6,045 nt of DNA from NCBI GenBank assembly GCA_050013075.1, contig JBEKFZ010000162.1:1-6045 (forward strand), in the 5' to 3' direction. This DNA comes from JBEKIK01 sp050013075 (GTDB lineage Bacteria; Planctomycetota; Planctomycetia; Pirellulales; Thermoguttaceae). Every line of letters starts with the position of its first letter. Within the stretch, counting starts at the first letter, position 1. Both the position numbers and the translations under genes were made by a program. This document shows positions 1 through 3,748 of the stretch, piece by piece. The notes beneath the pieces were generated by a model. That model was given only the letters and a program-made list of their open reading frames with translations, did not search any database and was not told the DNA's origin.

Positions 1-12
1 CGGGAAGATAGC

Positions 13-18
13 TATAAT
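13..18 (+). promoter_or_regulatory. Possible -10 box upstream of the response regulator gene
   Basis: TATAAT matches the sigma-70-type -10 consensus exactly. Its -35 partner would fall before the window start, so the promoter cannot be confirmed. If it is real, transcription would begin near position 25 and leave a leader of about 220 bases before the first gene. I see no riboswitch or tRNA-like fold, strong terminator, or convincing small gene in that leader. Confidence 0.3.
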
Positions 19-233
19 TAAGCCCGATTGGTAAGTTCGGTAATGTCGGAAGGACCGGATGAGCCTGTTATTTATACGCAGCGTAGTGAAGTAAGAGATT
101 TGCGAATACGGCGAATTCAAGGCGATTTAACCCCCTTTTTTCCACGGATGACCAGAAGGCGTTGGTACGACGACCGACAGCGAATCCAGCGTCTTCGCTA
201 TAGCTCGTTGCCGAAAGCAACTAGTCAAGGGAT

Positions 234-238
234 GGTGA
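234..238 (+). promoter_or_regulatory. Ribosome-binding site of the HTH-receiver gene
   Basis: GGTGA matches the 3' half of the GGAGGTGA Shine-Dalgarno sequence and lies 7 bases before the ATG at 246. An AAGGGA further upstream (227-232) is too distant (13 bases) to be ideal. Together they support the ATG at 246, which also places the HTH fold at the very N-terminus, as usual for this family. Confidence 0.5.
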
Positions 239-245
239 AACGAAT

Positions 246-827
246 ATGAAAACTGTGTTTACGACCGGCGAGGCTGCCAAGATTTGCAAGGTCAGCCAGC
301 AGACAATCATTCGTTGCTTCGATTCAGGACAACTAAAGGGATTCCGCGTACCGGGCAGCCGGTTCCGGCGGATTCCCCGGGATCAGCTTTTCACGTTCAT
401 GCGCGACAACGGCATTCCCACCGATGCCTTGGAAAGCGGCAAGAGAAAGATTCTCATTGTCGACGACGACGTAGAACTGGTGGAACTGATTACCGATGTA
501 TTGGAACGCGACCAGCGTTTCGAGGTGCGCACGGTCAATAACGGTTTCGACGCCGGAATGATGGTCAAGGAATACCGGCCCGACCTGATCGTGCTCGACG
601 TTATGCTGCCCGACATCAACGGCAAGGAAGTTTGCCAGCGGGTGCGCGGCGACAAGACGATGAACGACGTGCGGATCATCTGCATATCGGGCATGGTCGA
701 GGAAGACAAGATCGGCGAGTTGAAGGCGGCCGGCGCCAACGACTTCCTGCACAAGCCGTTTGAGGTGGAAAAACTCATCGAACGGATGTGCACGCATCTG
801 GACATCGAAGTGCCGGCCAGTGCATAA
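246..827 (+). CDS. Response regulator with N-terminal excisionase/MerR-type HTH and C-terminal receiver domain
   Basis: This 193-aa cytoplasmic protein is predicted to bind DNA in response to phosphorylation. Residues about 4-55 form an excisionase/BldC-like helix-turn-helix: a TTGEAAKICKVS helix pair, then a recognition region and the basic wing GSRFRRIPRDQL. A short linker leads to a complete CheY-like receiver at about 67-187. The receiver has the acidic pocket D73-D75, phosphoacceptor D118 in VLDVMLPD, switch Ser148, switch aromatic F167 and Lys170 in HKPF. The domain order is the reverse of OmpR/NarL-type regulators, and there is no C-terminal output domain. The kinase gene follows after 19 bases, so they are probably co-transcribed and cognate. 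The target genes are unknown. From memory, similar HTH-receiver proteins are common in Planctomycetota. The domain call is firm; the biological role is not known. Confidence 0.93.
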   Translation: MKTVFTTGEAAKICKVSQQTIIRCFDSGQLKGFRVPGSRFRRIPRDQLFTFMRDNGIPTDALESGKRKILIVDDDVELVELITDVLERDQRFEVRTVNNGFDAGMMVKEYRPDLIVLDVMLPDINGKEVCQRVRGDKTMNDVRIICISGMVEEDKIGELKAAGANDFLHKPFEVEKLIERMCTHLDIEVPASA

Positions 828-835
828 TTTTGTCC

Positions 836-839
836 GGAG
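836..839 (+). promoter_or_regulatory. Ribosome-binding site that fixes the kinase GTG start
   Basis: GGAG lies 7 bases upstream of the GTG at 847. The same frame is open from an ATG at 760, but that start would overlap the receiver gene by 68 bases and add a Cys/Trp-rich stretch with no kinase character. A GTG at 820 lacks a comparable Shine-Dalgarno. GTG at 847 is therefore the preferred start. Confidence 0.6.
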
Positions 840-846
840 CATATCG

Positions 847-1608
847 GTGAACGAGGCGGAGTTGACAACGCTTCTGGCAAGGCTGGCGACATTGGAAAAT
901 AAATTCCAAGAGGCCGTCGAAGCGGAAAAACTCGAGGCCATGGCCGAATTCGCCGCCGGAGCGGGCCACGAGATCAACAATCCTTTAACGATAATCGCGG
1001 GGCGGGCTCAATTATTCTTGCGCACGGAGTCGGACCCCGAGCGGCGCAGGTCGCTTGCGCTTGTCAACTCGCAGGCGATGCGGATTTATGAGATGATCGC
1101 CGACATGATGCTCTTTGCCCGGCCGCCGCAGCCGGATTTTGCCTTGGCCGACGCGGCTAAAATTATCGACGAGATGATAACGGACTTCCAAGCGGCCGCC
1201 GCCGATCAGGAAACCGCTTTAAGCCGATCAGGGTATCCCGGCCCGCTGGAAATCGAGGCCGACGCCGTGCAGTTGACCGTGGCAATTCGGGCCTTGTGTC
1301 AGAATTCGCTGGAAGCCCTGGGGCACGGTGGGCATATTGAAATCGATCTTCAGACCGACGGCGACAACGTGATGATTCGCGTAACTGACGACGGGCCGGG
1401 CATCACGCCCGAACAACGCCGCCATATCTTCGATCCATTCTTTTCCGCCCGGCAGGCCGGCCGCGGCCTGGGTCTGGGACTTTCGAAATGTTGGCGCATC
1501 GTGACCAACCACGGCGGGCGGATTGACGTGGAAAGTCGGCCGGGTCAGGGGGCCAAGTTTGTTATCTGCCTGCCTAGACGGCGGAAGAGAGTGGAGAGTT
1601 GCGAGTGA
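847..1608 (+). CDS. Soluble histidine kinase without a recognisable sensor domain
   Basis: This 253-aa protein probably autophosphorylates on histidine and passes phosphate to the adjacent HTH-receiver protein. Residues about 4-34 are a Leu/Ala/Glu-rich coiled coil that runs into the HisKA dimerisation helix, with the phosphoacceptor H41 in GHEINNPLTII. The HATPase domain is complete: N box around N153 (CQNSLEAL), G1 box D181-D-G-P-G185, F box F195-DPFF, and G2 box GRGLGLGL at 205-212. There are no transmembrane segments, and no PAS, GAF or HAMP domain fits in the N-terminal 34 residues. Its signal must therefore come from a partner protein or through the coiled coil. The start is GTG, chosen by the GGAG site and by a clean 19-base gap from the upstream gene. 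The last codons (VESCE) lie inside a GAGTGGAGAGT-type repeat, so the native C-terminus was probably around LPRRRK. Confidence 0.92.
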   Translation: MNEAELTTLLARLATLENKFQEAVEAEKLEAMAEFAAGAGHEINNPLTIIAGRAQLFLRTESDPERRRSLALVNSQAMRIYEMIADMMLFARPPQPDFALADAAKIIDEMITDFQAAAADQETALSRSGYPGPLEIEADAVQLTVAIRALCQNSLEALGHGGHIEIDLQTDGDNVMIRVTDDGPGITPEQRRHIFDPFFSARQAGRGLGLGLSKCWRIVTNHGGRIDVESRPGQGAKFVICLPRRRKRVESCE

Positions 1609-1620
1609 AGAGTGGAGAGT
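1588..1620. repeat. Short direct repeat at the 3' end of the kinase gene
   Basis: AGAGTGGAGAGT occurs twice (1588-1599 and 1609-1620), 21 bases apart, with the related GAGTGAAGAGT between them. The purine-rich tract spans the kinase stop codon (1606-1608). It looks like the low-complexity GAGTGGAGAGT family that is dispersed between genes in many bacterial genomes. The repeat itself is visible; its dispersal is recalled from general knowledge and cannot be checked in one window. Confidence 0.6.
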
Positions 1621-1622
1621 GA

Positions 1623-1649
1623 TTTTTTTCTGGAAAACCGAATTTTTTT
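1623..1649. terminator. Twin T7 tracts, possible weak termination region of the kinase operon
   Basis: Two runs of seven T (1623-1629 and 1643-1649) lie just past the kinase stop codon. Only a poor stem (GG/CC closed by a GT pair) can form between them, so this is not a standard intrinsic terminator. The T runs could help release the plus-strand transcript. No corresponding U tract serves the minus-strand operon. Confidence 0.22.
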
Positions 1650-1660
1650 GGCTTATCGCG

Positions 1661-1676
1661 AAACCGCAAGCGGTTT
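1661..1676. repeat. Perfect inverted repeat (hairpin) in the convergent gap
   Basis: AAACCGCAAGCGGTTT folds into a 6-bp stem with a CAAG loop. Outer CG/CG pairs at 1657-1658 and 1679-1680 lie beyond two mismatches. No T run follows on either strand, so it is a poor intrinsic terminator. It could still block 3' exonucleases or act as a shared barrier between the convergent transcripts. Confidence 0.45.
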
Positions 1677-1755
1677 GTCGGCATATATATTCCATTTAGG
1701 ATATGTGAGTTATCTGAAGAGTAGACGCGCGGGTTTGAAATAGAAAGCGTATTAT

Positions 1756-1772
1756 GGTGCATTTCATGCACC
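1756..1772. repeat. REP-like palindrome abutting the hpnG stop codon
   Basis: GGTGCATTTCATGCACC is a perfect 7-bp inverted repeat with a TTC loop. On the minus strand it begins directly after the hpnG TAG stop (1773-1775), so the 3' end reads GTAGGGTGCATGAAATGCACC with the stop codon inside the GTAGGG part. The sequence resembles the GTAGGGTGCGTT...AACGCACC class of REP-like elements that I recall from diverse bacteria. It lacks a U tract on either strand, so mRNA 3'-end protection is more likely than classical termination. Confidence 0.6.
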
Positions 1773-2591
1773 CTACTGTTCAATCAAATGCTGAAGGAAC
1801 TTGGCCAATTGGGTGGAGGAGTTGAGGGAGTTTTCTTTTAGAGCCCAGAGGTCCTTGACGCTCCCCGGGCGGCGCCAGATTGCACCCAGGGCCGCGCCCA
1901 GGCGGGCGGCTTCGGTTTTCTGGCGGAGTAGCCGCTCGACGTCCGGCGGGAGTACGTCGGCGGCGGAGTCGTGGATAATGCGGATGGCACAGAGCGGAAC
2001 TCCATGACGGCGGCAGACTTCGGCCACGGCAAATGTTTCCATGTCCACGGCCAAGGTTTGATACTGCTGATGGAGTGCTTGTTTTTCGGCAGGCTCTCGG
2101 ACCACATGATCGACTGAAAGCAGTTTGCCGAAGTGGAGGCCGGGCCAGGCGAGTTTACTGTAATCGAGCGGACACTGAAGTGTCCGCCCCTGGTTTGAAA
2201 TATCGAGTGTTTTTGTGTTATTTAGAATATCGGGCAGCGTGGGCGATTGGCCTATGATGATTTGCCGGCCGGAGGGGTCGATTACAGTGTCGACAATAAG
2301 GATATCGTGGCGTTTAAGCGAGGGGGCAAGGCCGCCGGCGAAACCGGCGGAGACGACAATTTTGGGGTGATGGCCGTCGATAAGTACTTCTGCGGCCCGT
2401 GCGGCGTTTATCACTCCGGCGCCGGAGCGGATAATCGCCACGCGGCGGCCTTTTAAACCGCCTTCCTTGATGAAAAAACCGCTGCCTCGGATGCGAATCG
2501 CTCCGGCAAGCAGGTCTTCAAAACCGCCGGATTCGATGCCCAGGGCAAAGACGATCCCAAAATGGCAGGGTTTGATTTCCAGGTTGGACAT
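1773..2591 (-). CDS. hpnG: HpnG: adenosylhopane nucleosidase/phosphorylase
   Basis: This 272-aa protein belongs to the PNP/UDP (MTA/SAH nucleosidase-like) phosphorylase superfamily. In hopanoid pathways HpnG removes adenine from adenosylhopane to give ribosyl- or phosphoribosylhopane, the precursor of extended bacteriohopanepolyols. Visible family landmarks are the N-terminal strand GIVFALGIE (11-20), the SGAGVINAA purine-site loop (56-64), SAGFAGGLAPSL (81-92), the ribose-binding VDMET with E185, and the likely catalytic Asp208 in IIHDSAAD. The C-terminal tail (about 242-272, KDLWALKENSLNSS) is an extra helical segment that I associate with HpnG-type phosphorylases. There is no signal peptide or membrane span. 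The ATG overlaps the hpnH stop as TAATG, with GAGG just upstream, which implies translational coupling. Family membership alone would also allow an MTA/SAH or futalosine-type nucleosidase. The position next to hpnH and shc decides for HpnG. Confidence 0.88.
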   Translation of the reverse strand: MSNLEIKPCHFGIVFALGIESGGFEDLLAGAIRIRGSGFFIKEGGLKGRRVAIIRSGAGVINAARAAEVLIDGHHPKIVVSAGFAGGLAPSLKRHDILIVDTVIDPSGRQIIIGQSPTLPDILNNTKTLDISNQGRTLQCPLDYSKLAWPGLHFGKLLSVDHVVREPAEKQALHQQYQTLAVDMETFAVAEVCRRHGVPLCAIRIIHDSAADVLPPDVERLLRQKTEAARLGAALGAIWRRPGSVKDLWALKENSLNSSTQLAKFLQHLIEQ

Positions 2592-3610
2592 TACCTCATT
2601 TGCCAGATGGCCATGCGGAGGATGTCGAGAATTCGTTTATTGGCCGCGAGTACGGCGGCGGGTTCAAAACCGCAGTGGACCAGGCAGTGTTCGCAACGGG
2701 GATCATTGCCCGGTCCGAGGCGGTTCCAATCGGTTATGTCGATGAGTTGGCGGTAGGTGAGGTAATGGGCGTCGCCGCGTAGATAGCATGGGCCGCGCCA
2801 GCCGCGGACGTTGAAAGTCGGATTGGCCCATGCCGCGCACTGCAATTCGCGGCGGCCGCGGAGGAACTCCAGGTATACGGGCGAGGCCGTGAGTTTGAAG
2901 CGGCTTAGGAGTTTATGCGCGAGGCGGAATTTATCCTGGATTTCCCGGCGGGTCATGAAGATTTCCCGGGCGGCTTGGGGATCGGTTTGAGAGACGATTT
3001 CGTAGCCGTAAGCGGGCGAGATCATCATGCCGTCGATGCCCAGTTCGCTGAGATATGCGAAGAGCACGGCGATTTCGTGCATGTCGGTGTCTTTATAAAT
3101 GGTCGTATTGGTGCAGACCATGAAGCCGGCTTTTTTGGCGGCTTGGATGCCGCGAACGGCCGCCGAAAAAACGCCTTCTCGCCGCACCAGCCGATCGTGA
3201 GTGCTTTCCATGCCGTCGAGGTGGACGTTGATGAACAGGCGTTTGTCGGGCTTCAAGCCGGGAAGTTTATTTTCCAACAACAGGCCGTTGGTGCAAAGAT
3301 AGACGTGCTTCCGCCGGGCGACGAGGGATTGAATGAGAACTTCGATTTCGGGATAAATCAGGGGTTCGCCGCCGCAAATGCTCACGATGGGAGATCCGCA
3401 CTCGTCCGCCGCGGCCAGACATTGGTCGATGGTAAGCCGGCAGGAAATCGTATCGGCGTATTCGCGAATCCTGCCGCAACCGGCGCAGGATAAATTGCAG
3501 GCGTGCAACGGCTCGAGCATCAGGACCAGGGGGAAGATTTTTTCGCCGGCGAATTTTTTTCGCAGCAAATAACCGGCCATGGAACGGGTAAGGGAAAGAG
3601 GAAATCGCAT
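2591..3610 (-). CDS. hpnH: HpnH: radical SAM adenosylhopane synthase
   Basis: This 339-aa protein is predicted to attach the 5'-deoxyadenosyl radical of SAM to diploptene, forming C35 adenosylhopane. The radical SAM core starts at FPLVLMLEPLHACNLSCAGC, with 4Fe-4S ligands C38, C42 and C45 (CxxxCxxC). It continues with the SAM-binding GGEP (80-83), the CTNG strand (106-109) and NVHLDG (128-133). The C-terminal part matches the HpnH-specific region (Pfam DUF3463 type): GWRGPCYL with C275, then TDWNRLGPGN and the cluster C306-x2-C309-x3-C313. The frame is open up to an ATG at 3679, and that ATG has a GAGG-type site 8 bases upstream. However, its extra 23 residues are encoded by a CAGTTT-type repeat and look unlike HpnH, so I prefer the ATG at 3610, which itself has only a weak GAG site. 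The gene lies 138 bases after shc and overlaps hpnG by one base. Confidence 0.92.
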   Translation of the reverse strand: MRFPLSLTRSMAGYLLRKKFAGEKIFPLVLMLEPLHACNLSCAGCGRIREYADTISCRLTIDQCLAAADECGSPIVSICGGEPLIYPEIEVLIQSLVARRKHVYLCTNGLLLENKLPGLKPDKRLFINVHLDGMESTHDRLVRREGVFSAAVRGIQAAKKAGFMVCTNTTIYKDTDMHEIAVLFAYLSELGIDGMMISPAYGYEIVSQTDPQAAREIFMTRREIQDKFRLAHKLLSRFKLTASPVYLEFLRGRRELQCAAWANPTFNVRGWRGPCYLRGDAHYLTYRQLIDITDWNRLGPGNDPRCEHCLVHCGFEPAAVLAANKRILDILRMAIWQMR

Positions 3611-3623
3611 GATAATATGGTTC

Positions 3624-3642
3624 TCAGTTTTCAGTTTACAGT
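3624..3642. repeat. CAGTTT-type short repeat in the hpnH leader
   Basis: TCAGTTTTCAGTTTACAGT contains two direct CAGTTT units and a CAGT remnant, 14 bases upstream of the preferred hpnH start. It resembles the AACTGAAAACTG low-complexity repeat that I recall from intergenic regions of several bacterial phyla. On the minus strand it encodes the KLKTEN segment of the longer hpnH reading frame, which argues against that longer start. Confidence 0.45.
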
Positions 3643-3680
3643 ATGTAACCGCGAAAGGCACCCGCTTGCAAATCCTCATG

Positions 3681-3722
3681 CCCTCACCCTCACCCGATCG
3701 CTGCGCGTTGCCCGGAGAGGAG
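3681..3722. repeat. CCCTCACCC / GGAGAGG intergenic element between shc and hpnH
   Basis: CCCTCACCCTCACCC at 3681-3695 is a tandem CCCTCA repeat. It is followed by GATCGCTGCGCGTTG and CCCGGAGAGGAG. The pattern resembles degenerate CCCTCACCC...CCCGGAGGGAGAGGG elements common between bacterial genes. On the minus strand its GAGGG units mimic Shine-Dalgarno sites ahead of the ATG at 3679. No stable terminator with a U run is present here, so shc and hpnH can be one transcript. Confidence 0.4.
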
Positions 3723-3748
3723 ACGACTAATAATCTCAGAGTGTTTAT

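Noticed and set aside
28..249. 73-codon frame with a TTG start overlapping the receiver gene by ATGA
   Set aside because: No Shine-Dalgarno is visible at the TTG or at the internal ATG (43), the composition is Arg-rich and unlike known proteins, and there is no recognisable domain. Kept only as a leader observation.
760..846. Upstream extension of the kinase frame to an ATG at 760
   Set aside because: It would overlap the end of the receiver gene, reads as out-of-frame receiver sequence, and lacks a ribosome-binding site. The GTG at 847 has GGAG at 7 bases.
333..980. 215-codon minus-strand frame opposite the response regulator
   Set aside because: It is antisense to a clearly real gene with intact catalytic motifs; its residues show no family resemblance, and GC-rich codon structure explains the open frame.
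2915..3493. 192-codon plus-strand frame opposite hpnH
   Set aside because: It mirrors the radical SAM gene codon by codon, has no recognisable motif, and lies opposite a gene with all its cofactor ligands.
3643..3672. Possible internal promoter for hpnH (TTGCAA at 3672-3667 on the minus strand, TTACAT 17 bases on)
   Set aside because: Only 4 of 6 and 3 of 6 consensus matches, inside a repeat-rich gap; no better than chance.
3611..3679. N-terminal extension of hpnH to the ATG at 3679
   Set aside because: The added residues come from repeat DNA and are unlike HpnH N-termini, although a Shine-Dalgarno-like GAGG is present upstream. Not fully excluded.
3681..3695. CCCTCACCCTCACCC considered as the start of a CRISPR-like or VNTR array
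   Set aside because: Only two and a half short units, no spacers and no array structure.
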